From Flemingiibacterium sp045578725 (lineage in GTDB: Bacteria; Bacillota; Clostridia; Oscillospirales; CAG-272): a stretch of 64,000 nucleotides of DNA. Position numbers and translations under genes: made by a program. Under the pieces are notes generated by a model that was not told where the DNA came from, made no database searches, and worked only from the letters and a program-made list of their open reading frames with translations. This document shows positions 35,050-45,200 of this stretch, in pieces. The stretch lies in NCBI GenBank assembly GCA_045578725.1, contig JAZNKS010000018.1, positions 1 to 64,000 on the forward strand. The letters are read 5' to 3'. Each line of letters opens with the position of its first letter. Positions within the stretch are counted from its first letter, which is position 1.

Positions 35050-35078
35050 TTGTATACCGGAAAAATTTATGATATAAT
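35050..35078 (+). promoter_or_regulatory. Promoter of the giant surface protein operon
   Basis: TTGTAT and TATAAT with 17-base spacing; the predicted leader is about 110 bases. Confidence 0.65.
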
Positions 35079-35112
35079 GGTAGCGTATATTCTACGATCA
35101 AAATGGGGGAGT

Positions 35113-35174
35113 GGACCCGCCGCAAATACCAGAAAATGGATAACGGCGCATCTGCCCGCACAAGGTCGGGTTTC
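35113..35174 (+). promoter_or_regulatory. Possible structured leader RNA
   Basis: In the leader, GACCCG (35114-35119) can pair with CGGGTTT near 35167-35173, enclosing CGCCG/CGGCG (35118-35148) with an inner ACCA/TGG loop. The AAGGAGG ribosome binding site follows directly. It does not match any riboswitch consensus I can recall; the fold is inferred by eye. Confidence 0.35.
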
Positions 35175-35193
35175 ATAAGGAGGAACATACAGA

Positions 35194-38100
35194 ATGAAGA
35201 AAAAAGCACGACTTCGCCAATTCACGGTGTGGCTGACACTGATCGCCATGCTGGTGTCGCTGGCTCCGGTCATGGTTCTGCCCGCCAGGGCGGCCACGAT
35301 CTCGGACAGCTACACCTACAGCATCAAGATCAAGAACAGCAACATCAAGCGGGCCGGTACCGACAATACGGTTTCCTGCTGCATTGAAATGGTCAACGGT
35401 GCGTATTACGAAAAGAGCCTTGACTCCGGAGCCGATGACTTCGAGCGCAACGACTGCCGCACCTACAGCTTCACGCTGAAACACCAGCCCTGGGAAATCA
35501 AGCGTGTCGGTCTGAAGCACAGCGGCGGCTACAATGCTGTTGCCTTCGACTGGTTTGAATTCACGCTCCCGAACGGCATCACCTTCCATCAGGAGGTGAA
35601 CCGCTGGTTCTACCGTGAATCCAAGACCTACCTTGTCTGGGCCGATACCGACCGCGAGGTCAAAGCCCGCGGCAACTTCGACTCCATGTTCAGCGGTACC
35701 CGCTATTTCGGCGGCAATTCCACCTCCGGACATGGCGATATCGTCCTGAACTGGAACGGCAAGGTCTCCGACCAGTATTTCTCGGATTACACGATGTCCG
35801 ATTATCCGGGCGCGGTCGGCATTACCTTCTCGGCAACCGGCAATACCTACGGCGGCAATTCCAGCCTGTCGAATATCTATGCCCTGACGGACAACGGACT
35901 TGCCAAAATCGAGCAGACGGACGGTCTTGACACCAAGATCACTCTCTACACCAACAAGCTCCTGTCGTTCATGAAGAACAACCGGATCTTCAAGCTGACG
36001 CTGGACTCGATGCTGGATTATGACCACGATTACGATGCGTACAGCTATCACAGCGAAACCTTTACGATCTACCGCACGGCCTTCAATCTCGGCAGTGCGT
36101 ATATCACCACGCCTGCGTACACCCCCGAGGTAAGAGATAATTATTTCTACAACTCGCAGGCGGAGTACAAATACTTCACGGTCAGGATCCCGGTCATCGC
36201 GCAGGATAACTACGCGGCCTCCGATATTGCCTCCTCGCTGGCGGCCAATATCAACAACGGCACCACCAAGGCCAAGATCTACTACGATACGATCGCATCC
36301 GGCGGTTATATCACGCCGTTGTCTGTCTATTCGGAGGGCTCACAGCTGATTCTGAACTGCTATGCGAAGGAAGGCTATGCCAATCCCGAGGGTGTCGGCA
36401 TCACGCCGGTGCTGGAGAACACCAGGGCCTCCTACAACGGACAGGAATACACCCTTGACAACGCCAATCTGCGTTATGAATACAAGATCACCACGCACAA
36501 GGTCGATACCAAGGGCCTGACCCATACCGTCAAGGATGCCGACGGCGAGGCGATTGATCCCGCCAAGGGCTTTGATTCCTACGCAAACAGCCACTCGTTC
36601 ATGCTCGGTGTCGATTCCGACTCGATCTATATGGACAACGGCAGGGGCGGACGCTCGGAGGGCTACTTCTCCTACCGTCTGTTTGATGCGGCCGGCCGTG
36701 AGGTTTCGCTGAAGCCTTACAACAAGCTGCCGACCTCGCTGGTTCCCCATACGGCCAACTCCGTCTACACGGTCATTCCGACGGTGAATGCGGAGGGAAC
36801 CTATACGCTCCGGATCCAGTCCCGCGATTTTGCGAACAATCTGGAAACCACCGAGCTTCCCGTCAAGCTGGATACGCTGGCCCCCCGTGCCTCCTATTCG
36901 CTGACAACCAAAACCCTTACCGACGGCAGCAAGCGGAGTGAATACACCTTCACGCTGACGGACGGCAGCGGCACCGGACGGCTGTATTATGCCTTTGTCC
37001 GTGACGGCGAGGAGATTCCTGATGCCGATCAGGTCAAGCCGGAAACCAGCGGTCCCGAGGACACGCTCTATGAAAAGTGGGGCTTTATCGATCAGGCAAA
37101 CGGCGAGGCGGCCACGGTTGTGCTCGCCCTGCCCGAGGGTGATTACTTCGGCGGACGGCTCATCTGGTACACCACCGATGCGGCCGGCAACGATTCCCGC
37201 ACCGAAAAGAACGGCTCCGCCGATGCAGACGGTTATTATTATGCCGATGCAACATTAAGCAATGTCAAATCCGACATCGAGCTGATGGTAGCCGATGCCG
37301 CTCCCGGTCTTCCTTCTTATGATATCTCCTTTGAAACTTCCTCTCTCAATACGGTCAGGTACCGCTGGAAGGGCGAGGGTCTGACCACTCCGTTTGTTAC
37401 CTACACCGCATCGAGCCGTCCCGGCAGCGCATGGCAGGTCAACGGAAGCGGAGCTTCGGTTTGCCTGAGCGGCCATTACACGCTGGAATACACCGTCATC
37501 ACTCCCGACGGCGCCAGCGAAACCTACACCCGCGATTTCCTGTTTGACAACACCGATCCGCAGATCGGCATCACCTTCACCGACAGCGTGATCACCGACA
37601 GCCAGGGCATCCGGATCACCGCCAAGGATATCACGGCCATCGAAAAGCTGACCTGGCAGCTCTATTCCGGCGAAGAAGCCATCGGCGAGCCGCAGGAGCT
37701 GAATGCCGGCCTGCCTGTGACCAACGCCGAGATTCACATCCCGTTTGAATCCACCGGCGCCTACAGCATTCTGGTATCCGCGACGGATGTCAACGGCCAG
37801 AAGACGGAGCAGTTCAGCCCCGTGTTCAGCGTCCGCGCCGGCAAGCCGGAGATTGAAGTCTACCACAATGTGTATGACAGGCTCGGCGAGCTGCCGCTGA
37901 TCTCCCATCAGGATTATACGCTGACTCTTACCGTCACCGAGCCGGTTGTTTCGGCCGGAGATTTTGATGCCAATCAGCGCATCTTCTACCGCACCTCCAC
38001 CGACGGCATGAACTACAGCGAGTGGACGCCCCACTTCGATATGCTCCGCGATTCGGAGGAAATGTGGATCACCTTCAGCCTCATCGCTCCCGAGCTTCTC

Positions 38101-41100
38101 GTTCCCGGCGAGAACCGGATCTATGTGCAGGCCGCCATCGCTTCGGCATCGGCGGATCCCGCCTCCATCGATCCGAACACCGTAGCGACATCCGAGCCGA
38201 TCACCATCCTGTATGACGATAAGGCTCCGACCTGGCGCCTTACCATGGACGAGCTGCTCCCGACCAACGAATCGGTCTTCGGCTCGCTGATCGTCACCGA
38301 CGATTACACGCCCGCCGATCAGATCGAACTCGGCACCAGCAATTACCGGATCAATCTGAGCGATCCCGTTTATACGGAAACCGGTATGCGGATTGACTTC
38401 GAGATTATCGACAATCTTGAGGATGATTACATCTCCCTGACCGATGCGGCCGGCAATCAGACCCTGATTCCGATCGTGGTTGACTGTATCGACACGGAGC
38501 CGCCGGAGGTTTATCCGGATGGCGGCTACAACATCTATTCCGGTCAGCGCGAGGACTACTACCTCAGCCTGTTCATCGGAAAAGCGCTGGAGGGCGAAAC
38601 GAAATTCGCGCTGATTGAGGGCGAGTTCGCCGATCCCGACTACACGCCGGATCCCTCCGATACCTCCGCTCCCTCCGCGATCCCGGTTCTGGATCCCGAG
38701 AAGCTGGATGACTCCCTCTTCGGTCCGCTTCCCGTCAATGACAGCGTGAAGATTGTAAAGACCGAGATCGAAACCAAGTACGAAAACGGCGAGAGCGACA
38801 TCGGCTATGAAATCAAGGTCCTCGCCGAGGACGAGCGCCTGCCCGAGGATCCCGAGCCGGATTACGATGAGGATCCGGATGCGTGGTACGATTGGTACGA
38901 GCAGTGGAGAGAGCTCAACTACCGCCACTATGTTCTGGCCGTCCGCTCCGAGGACGCGCTCGGAAACGTCATTAAGGCGGCGGCCAGCCCGGCCTTCACC
39001 CTGCAAAGCGCTCCCGCAGCGGTCATTGGCGCCGCCTGCGTGCCCGAGCTTGCTTACACGCGCACCGCGCTGATCTTTGAAACCACCGTTCCGGTTTATG
39101 TCATGCCCGCCGATCTCATCCCCGATGAAATCGAGGCGATGAATCTGCCCGACGGACGGCTGGATACGCTGACCGATCCCACCGTGACGGCCTTCACCGA
39201 GCAGGTGGAAGCCTATGCCCGCACCTTCAGCGATAATGCCAGCATCGTGATCGACCGGATCGGCGATCATGCGGTCTACTTCGCCGATGAAATGGGCCGC
39301 GTCTTCAAGCGCACCGTCACCGTCAGGAATCTTGACGATCGGGAGGCCGACGAGGAAGCCGGTCTTGCCGGGAATTTCGCCTATGTAAGCTTCGGCAACG
39401 AGCTCCCTGTGAATGTATCCTTCTGCCGCGCCGAGTGGGATTGGGACAACGGCTCCTGGAACGATATGTCCGAGTGGGTGGAGATCGATCCTGATTCTCT
39501 CAAGGCCTGGGATCCCTACGGCGATTACGGCTACTTCCTGATTTTAGAGGCGGTCGGCGACAATGTCACGCTGAGCGAGGATTACATGGGCTACGGCGAC
39601 GGCCAGTGGGACTTCCATATGGACTACGATTATTCTCAGATGAATGAGAATTACGATTACACCCGTCTGGTCTATGAGATGTCCGGCTCAACGAGCAACA
39701 GCCGCGTGCTTGCCTACACGGCGACCGTTGAGGACGGCGAGCTGACCGCCACCCTCGGCGATGTCTTCGAGCTGACGCTCGTGGATACCACCGTGCCCGA
39801 GGTCGATCTCAACTATTCGACCACCGATTACACCAACAAGGATGTCATTGTTACCGTCAACGCCTATGATTCCGAGCTGGCATCGAATGCCGATGCCGAC
39901 GATGTCAACGAGGAGGGAAGCGATCCCACCGCCGGTGACGAGGTCGAGATGAAGGAAATGACGGCAGAGGAGCTTGCCAAAATGCACGGCATCGCAAATC
40001 TCGCCGTATCCGGTATCCTCGCGGATTATCCGGATGATCCGTACTCCCTCACCTATACCGATCTCGGTGCGGTGTCCGAAACCTCCCTCACCTTCACCCA
40101 GGACGGCTATGCGGTTGTAAAGGCCACCAATACCCTCGGCCTTGTCAGCTATGTACTCGTCGAGGTCGGCAACATCAACCGTGAAGCCATCACCGAGGGC
40201 GAGGACTACAATCTTACCTATTATTATACCGATGAAAACGGCTATGAGCTTCCCATCACGGATGAGGGCTCTTACCGCGAAGTCAGGGCTGCCATCGAGC
40301 TGACCTGGGAGGGCGAGGCCTACAAGGATATCACCTCGCTCACCAATCTCGGCTCCCTTGAAGCCGTTCTGACCCCCGAAAACGATTCCTTCACCTTCGT
40401 TCTGGAGGACTGCTACGGCAACCGCGCCGATGTTACAGCCTCCTTCGATCGCTGGGACACCGAAGGCCCTGCCATCACCTGGATCCCCGAGGTTGCGGGC
40501 AAGACCAACGAGGCGTATTCGATCTTCGTTTCCGTCACCGACCTTCTGAATGCACCCGGCTCTCTTACCGTGACCGATCCCTTCGGCCGTGAGCTGGAGA
40601 TTACCTCCGACGGCTCCTCCACCGATCCCGAAACCGGTCTGATTACCGGCGAGTTCGCATTCGAGGCTGCCGACGGCGGCCGCTACACGCTGATCGCCGC
40701 CGATATCCTCGGCAACGAATCCATGACCCGCATCACGGTTGACAACATCGACACCACCGTGCCGCGCGTGACCCGCAAGGTTGCAACCTCCGTCGAGCCC
40801 ACCCTGCAGATGGTCGGCGTGAAGCTCACCTATTCCGAGCCGAACGTCCGCCTGACAAAGGTGGAGCCGGTCGAGGGCACCGGCCTTGAGGCCTCCGACA
40901 TTCTGGTCGACTGGGCCAACTCCACCGTCCGCTTCGATGAAAACGGATCCCTTGGCGTATGGTTCACCGACGAATACGGCAATGTCGGCAGCGATGTCAT
41001 CAGCGTATCCAACATCAACCGCACCGCGCCTTCCCTGAAGGCGGTCACGACGCTGGCGGACGATGAGCTCTCCGTCACCGTCACCTTCGAGAAGAATCCC

Positions 41101-42216
41101 GAGGAGCGCCGCGAGCTTTCCGAGCTGTACGTTCTCCACAACGGCATCACGCCGGTTGAATCCGAGCGGGATGAGGAGGGCAACATCCTCTCCGAGCGCG
41201 TTCTGAACGCCTCCGAGGTTTCCTTCCGCATCTATGACAACGGCACTTATTTCTTCACCGTCTACGATGGAATCGGCAATGTCCAGAAGATTCCCGTCGA
41301 AGTCACCGGCATCGACCGGACGGCTCCCGTCATCACCGAGGTCGCATGGTCCTACACCTGGACGGATGCAGACGGTGAGCAGCAGGAAGCCTCCTATAAG
41401 CTGATCCCCGGCGACGAGATCGGCTACAACATCGTCGAGGACGATACCTACAAGGGCACCAATCAGGATATCACCGCCACCGTTACCACCGATTCCGGCA
41501 CGAAGTTCGTAGGCTCGCCGAGCAGCGAATATTCGACCACCCATTCGGTTGTCTACGGCGAGGACGGCTGGTTCAACTTCAATCTCGAAAAGCCCAACGG
41601 TCTGATGGATCAGTACGGCCTCGGCCTGTATGTGATCGACAAGCAGGCACCCGTGATTGAGGATGACGGCGATCTGATGTTCTTCGAGAACACAAAGGCC
41701 GGCACGCCCTATGACCGAGCGCTGCTGGATGTCAAGGCCTACGATGAGCGCTACGACGAGATCACCGATCTCAGCGATCAGGTAGAAATTGACTGGGGCG
41801 GCTTCAATCCCGACGATATCCGCGCCAACACCTTCGACAAGAATAAGCCCTATACGATCACCTATACGGTCAGGGATGCGGTCGGCAACGAAACCACCGT
41901 CAGAAGAACCGTAACGCTGGTCGGCCTGTTCGACACGATGCTCCGCGTGAACGGCTTCTATCCGGACAGCACCGGACGTGCCGAGGCACACGGCGGCTCG
42001 GTTGAATTAACCCTTGACAACTTCGGCGGCCGTGCATGGGCACGCTATGACGAAGGCATCCACACGATGGGTGAAATGAAGAACCGCGGCGAGGTCATCG
42101 AGCCGTCCGGTACATCCTTCCGGCTGGATAATCTGGCCGAGGGCTGGTACACCTTCTATGTACAAACCGATCTCTGCGACTATTTCTGCGTCAACGTTTA
42201 CGTTTGGGCCGAATAA
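35194..42216 (+). CDS. Giant secreted protein with Ig-like repeats
   Basis: The 2340-residue protein begins with a signal peptide (about 34 residues, 'PARAA' cleavage area) after AAGGAGG. The body is acidic and beta-rich with recurring domain-boundary phrases of the bacterial Ig-like type: 'DTLAPRASY', 'DCIDTEPPEV', 'VDNIDTTVPRV', 'ISVSNINRTAPSL', 'VTGIDRTAPVI'. Spacing between such phrases in the C-terminal half is roughly 100 residues. No SLH, LPxTG or membrane anchor is seen at the end ('CDYFCVNVYVWAE'). It probably associates with the SLH-bearing protein encoded just downstream or is released. Function unknown; adhesin or S-layer component are both possible. Confidence 0.85.
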   Translation: MKKKARLRQFTVWLTLIAMLVSLAPVMVLPARAATISDSYTYSIKIKNSNIKRAGTDNTVSCCIEMVNGAYYEKSLDSGADDFERNDCRTYSFTLKHQPWEIKRVGLKHSGGYNAVAFDWFEFTLPNGITFHQEVNRWFYRESKTYLVWADTDREVKARGNFDSMFSGTRYFGGNSTSGHGDIVLNWNGKVSDQYFSDYTMSDYPGAVGITFSATGNTYGGNSSLSNIYALTDNGLAKIEQTDGLDTKITLYTNKLLSFMKNNRIFKLTLDSMLDYDHDYDAYSYHSETFTIYRTAFNLGSAYITTPAYTPEVRDNYFYNSQAEYKYFTVRIPVIAQDNYAASDIASSLAANINNGTTKAKIYYDTIASGGYITPLSVYSEGSQLILNCYAKEGYANPEGVGITPVLENTRASYNGQEYTLDNANLRYEYKITTHKVDTKGLTHTVKDADGEAIDPAKGFDSYANSHSFMLGVDSDSIYMDNGRGGRSEGYFSYRLFDAAGREVSLKPYNKLPTSLVPHTANSVYTVIPTVNAEGTYTLRIQSRDFANNLETTELPVKLDTLAPRASYSLTTKTLTDGSKRSEYTFTLTDGSGTGRLYYAFVRDGEEIPDADQVKPETSGPEDTLYEKWGFIDQANGEAATVVLALPEGDYFGGRLIWYTTDAAGNDSRTEKNGSADADGYYYADATLSNVKSDIELMVADAAPGLPSYDISFETSSLNTVRYRWKGEGLTTPFVTYTASSRPGSAWQVNGSGASVCLSGHYTLEYTVITPDGASETYTRDFLFDNTDPQIGITFTDSVITDSQGIRITAKDITAIEKLTWQLYSGEEAIGEPQELNAGLPVTNAEIHIPFESTGAYSILVSATDVNGQKTEQFSPVFSVRAGKPEIEVYHNVYDRLGELPLISHQDYTLTLTVTEPVVSAGDFDANQRIFYRTSTDGMNYSEWTPHFDMLRDSEEMWITFSLIAPELLVPGENRIYVQAAIASASADPASIDPNTVATSEPITILYDDKAPTWRLTMDELLPTNESVFGSLIVTDDYTPADQIELGTSNYRINLSDPVYTETGMRIDFEIIDNLEDDYISLTDAAGNQTLIPIVVDCIDTEPPEVYPDGGYNIYSGQREDYYLSLFIGKALEGETKFALIEGEFADPDYTPDPSDTSAPSAIPVLDPEKLDDSLFGPLPVNDSVKIVKTEIETKYENGESDIGYEIKVLAEDERLPEDPEPDYDEDPDAWYDWYEQWRELNYRHYVLAVRSEDALGNVIKAAASPAFTLQSAPAAVIGAACVPELAYTRTALIFETTVPVYVMPADLIPDEIEAMNLPDGRLDTLTDPTVTAFTEQVEAYARTFSDNASIVIDRIGDHAVYFADEMGRVFKRTVTVRNLDDREADEEAGLAGNFAYVSFGNELPVNVSFCRAEWDWDNGSWNDMSEWVEIDPDSLKAWDPYGDYGYFLILEAVGDNVTLSEDYMGYGDGQWDFHMDYDYSQMNENYDYTRLVYEMSGSTSNSRVLAYTATVEDGELTATLGDVFELTLVDTTVPEVDLNYSTTDYTNKDVIVTVNAYDSELASNADADDVNEEGSDPTAGDEVEMKEMTAEELAKMHGIANLAVSGILADYPDDPYSLTYTDLGAVSETSLTFTQDGYAVVKATNTLGLVSYVLVEVGNINREAITEGEDYNLTYYYTDENGYELPITDEGSYREVRAAIELTWEGEAYKDITSLTNLGSLEAVLTPENDSFTFVLEDCYGNRADVTASFDRWDTEGPAITWIPEVAGKTNEAYSIFVSVTDLLNAPGSLTVTDPFGRELEITSDGSSTDPETGLITGEFAFEAADGGRYTLIAADILGNESMTRITVDNIDTTVPRVTRKVATSVEPTLQMVGVKLTYSEPNVRLTKVEPVEGTGLEASDILVDWANSTVRFDENGSLGVWFTDEYGNVGSDVISVSNINRTAPSLKAVTTLADDELSVTVTFEKNPEERRELSELYVLHNGITPVESERDEEGNILSERVLNASEVSFRIYDNGTYFFTVYDGIGNVQKIPVEVTGIDRTAPVITEVAWSYTWTDADGEQQEASYKLIPGDEIGYNIVEDDTYKGTNQDITATVTTDSGTKFVGSPSSEYSTTHSVVYGEDGWFNFNLEKPNGLMDQYGLGLYVIDKQAPVIEDDGDLMFFENTKAGTPYDRALLDVKAYDERYDEITDLSDQVEIDWGGFNPDDIRANTFDKNKPYTITYTVRDAVGNETTVRRTVTLVGLFDTMLRVNGFYPDSTGRAEAHGGSVELTLDNFGGRAWARYDEGIHTMGEMKNRGEVIEPSGTSFRLDNLAEGWYTFYVQTDLCDYFCVNVYVWAE

Positions 42217-42233
42217 GCAAAGGAGGAACATGA

Positions 42234-45200
42234 GTGAAACGATTCAATAAAGCAGTCAGCCTGGTGCTTTGCCTGGTGATGCTGCTCGGACTGCTTCCCG
42301 CCGGTGTCTATGCAAGTGACGGCAGCAGCGAGAGCCCGTCCGGTACCTATACCATCCAGAATGACTACATCCGGTATTCCATCAATGCCGCAACCGGAGG
42401 ATTTTCCGTCGAAACACTCGACGGAAATCCTCAGAAGTATCTGGATGACAACATCCCGCTTCTCTACCGCGAGGATGAGGACCGCAGCAGCGGCACCTCC
42501 TTCACCACGGTCCGCATTGACGGCCGCGATTATGTATTCGGCCGCGATTACAGCTATTACGGCATCTCCACCACCCTGCACACGCCCGTTGTCACCAACA
42601 ACGGCCGTCTGCTCACCGTGAAGTGGGATATCATGGACTTCACTGTTATAAAACAGGTGGCGCTGTCTGCCGAGGCCGATCAGGATCTGACCGGCAACGT
42701 GGGCATCAGCTACACCGTTGTGAACAACGGTGAGGAGGCATCCGATGTCGGTATCCGCGTGCTGCTGGATACCGCGCTGGATTCCACCGTCGATGCGCCC
42801 TATCTCATCAAGGATACCGATTCCGTTTCGCTGAAGACGGAAACGGAATTCTCCCGCGCCGAGGGCACCATGCCCGCGCAGATCCGCGGCGTGGATTCGC
42901 TGAACAATCCCTCGAAGATGCTCTACACCTTCACCAAGACCTGGAATACCGAGGCCGCGGAGGTGGACCGCATCATCGTCGGCCATTGGCGGAATCTGGC
43001 CAACACCCGCTATGAATACACGGCGGATGAATACTGCGATTTCACCAACTATTCCAACCGCCACCGCATTCCCGACGCTGCAATCGCCTACTACTGGGAC
43101 GAGAAGGAGCTGGCGGCCGGTGCCGAGCGTACCGCCGAGATCCTCTACGGTGTCGGCAACTTCTCCTCCTCCGTGATCGAGGAGGGTGTCGGCATCCACA
43201 TGAGCATTGACAACAAGGTCCGCCTGGACGATTCCGGCACGGCCTATGTCAATGACGGCAAGTTCGATATCACCGTCACCGTCGATAATTCGGTCAGCGA
43301 TGCCACAAAGATCGATGAAGCGCTCCTGCGTGTCAGCTTCGATGACGGCATTTCCTCCACCGACGGCATCATCACCCAGGCGATGGATTCCATCGAGGTG
43401 GGCAATGTCAAGACCTTCCGCTTCCATCTGAAGGCCGATGCCGTTGACACGATCACCGCCAAGGAGATCGGCGTCACCCTCACCGGCACGAAGGATAACG
43501 GCGACGGCACCGCATCGGTTGTCACCCTCAACACCAGCCGGAACATCATTCTCCCCGGCATCAAGGGCCCGGCCTCCGATCTGTCCATCACCTACATCTC
43601 CCCCGAAATCGTCTACACCGAGGGAAGCAAGACGATCACCCTGACCGGTAATCTCTCCCCTCTGAAGGCGCTCGAAGGCACCGACGGCTGGCGGGTCTTC
43701 CTCGACCATGTCACCAGCGATCATTCGGTTGAAATCGACAAGAGCCGGATCGCCTTCCTGGACGAGATGTGCACCCAGCTCTCGCTTGCCACCTCCGAAA
43801 CGCTGCACTCCGGCTTCTACCGTGTCCGCTTTGATTTCACGGATACCCAGCTGGTGGAGGGCTTCGGCTGCAAGTCGATCACCTTCTCCCGGACGCTGAT
43901 TGTGTCCAACAATCCCGTCTACCGCTCCCGCACCTTCGGTCTGATGGCGCTGGTCCGCTACAACCGCACGGATTACACCTTCGTTCCCTTCGTCAACCAG
44001 GAGGAGTACAACAACTTCCTTGACGGTCTGGGACGGAACGGCGGCGCCTATTCCGAGAGCTCCGGCAACGGCTATCCGGACATCAACGGCGATCTGATCG
44101 CTCCGTTTGATCCGGTGGATCTGGACGATCCCTCCACGATGCTCCTCAATGAAAAGGAGGTCATCCTCATCCTGCGCGGCTCCTTCAAGGAAACCCAGCG
44201 CGAGGACGGTTCGGTCTTCTATCAGGCCAGCATCGAGGATTCGGATATCATCATCAATGAAATTCTGAAGTATACCGGCAAGGCTCCCCTCGTTGTCGAA
44301 AGCAACGGCGAGATCTTCAGCGTATCCGGTGACGGCAAGCTGTCGGTTATCAGCTCGATCACCGTATGGCCGGGCGAATGGAGCTTCCAGGTCAACAAGG
44401 GCACGGTCACCACGCTGGACAGCGATCGGTGCCAGCTCCCCAATGCCAACGAGCTTTCGCTGACCCTTGAAGGCGTCGGCTACATGGTGCAGGCCATCGG
44501 CGGTTTCTTGATCGACATCAAGTACGGTGTCATGACCTCGAACCGTCCCGTCAGCACCGACCGCACGCTGATCTACGGCATCAGCTTCGGCGGCAGCATC
44601 TCCCTCCCGATTGCCATCCCCGATTCCTTCAAGTCCAAGAAGGACGATGCCCAGAATCAGATCAAGCAGGCCGATGAGGATATCGACTATTCCGAGGCCC
44701 TGCAGAATCTGTTCAAGGAGGAGGACGATACGCCCGATCCCGGCACCGGCACAACGCCCACGCCCGGAACCAATCCGACGACCCCTCCGTCTACCACCAC
44801 CACGCCGACCAAGCCGAAGAAACCCCGGCCGGCCAGCGATTTCACCAAGGACACCAACCTCACCGAGGGTCTGCTCTCGGCGGCCATCAACGATGTCCGC
44901 TTCGGTCAGGAGGCCGATGAAAACGAAGAGGGCCAGGTTGTCATCACCGACACCGGCTTTATCGGCATCGATGCCACCTTCTCGGTCGGCCTTCCCCGCG
45001 ACGTGCTCGGAAGCCTGATCAACAATGCTCCCGGCATCTACGCCTCCGTCACGATCAACACCATCGATCACTTCTACATGGTTGAGGCCGGCCTCGCGCT
45101 TGCCGTCATCCAGATGGACGGCGTTCTCAGCTTTGCCATGACCGAGGTCAACGGCGGCGATCACGTTGTCCCGGACAGCATTCAGTTCTACATCCGCGAC

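Noticed and set aside
34946..35193. tRNA or known riboswitch in the 248-base gap
   Set aside because: No tRNA arms or T-loop consensus, and no riboswitch consensus that I can recall; only a terminator, a promoter and a possible fold are supported.
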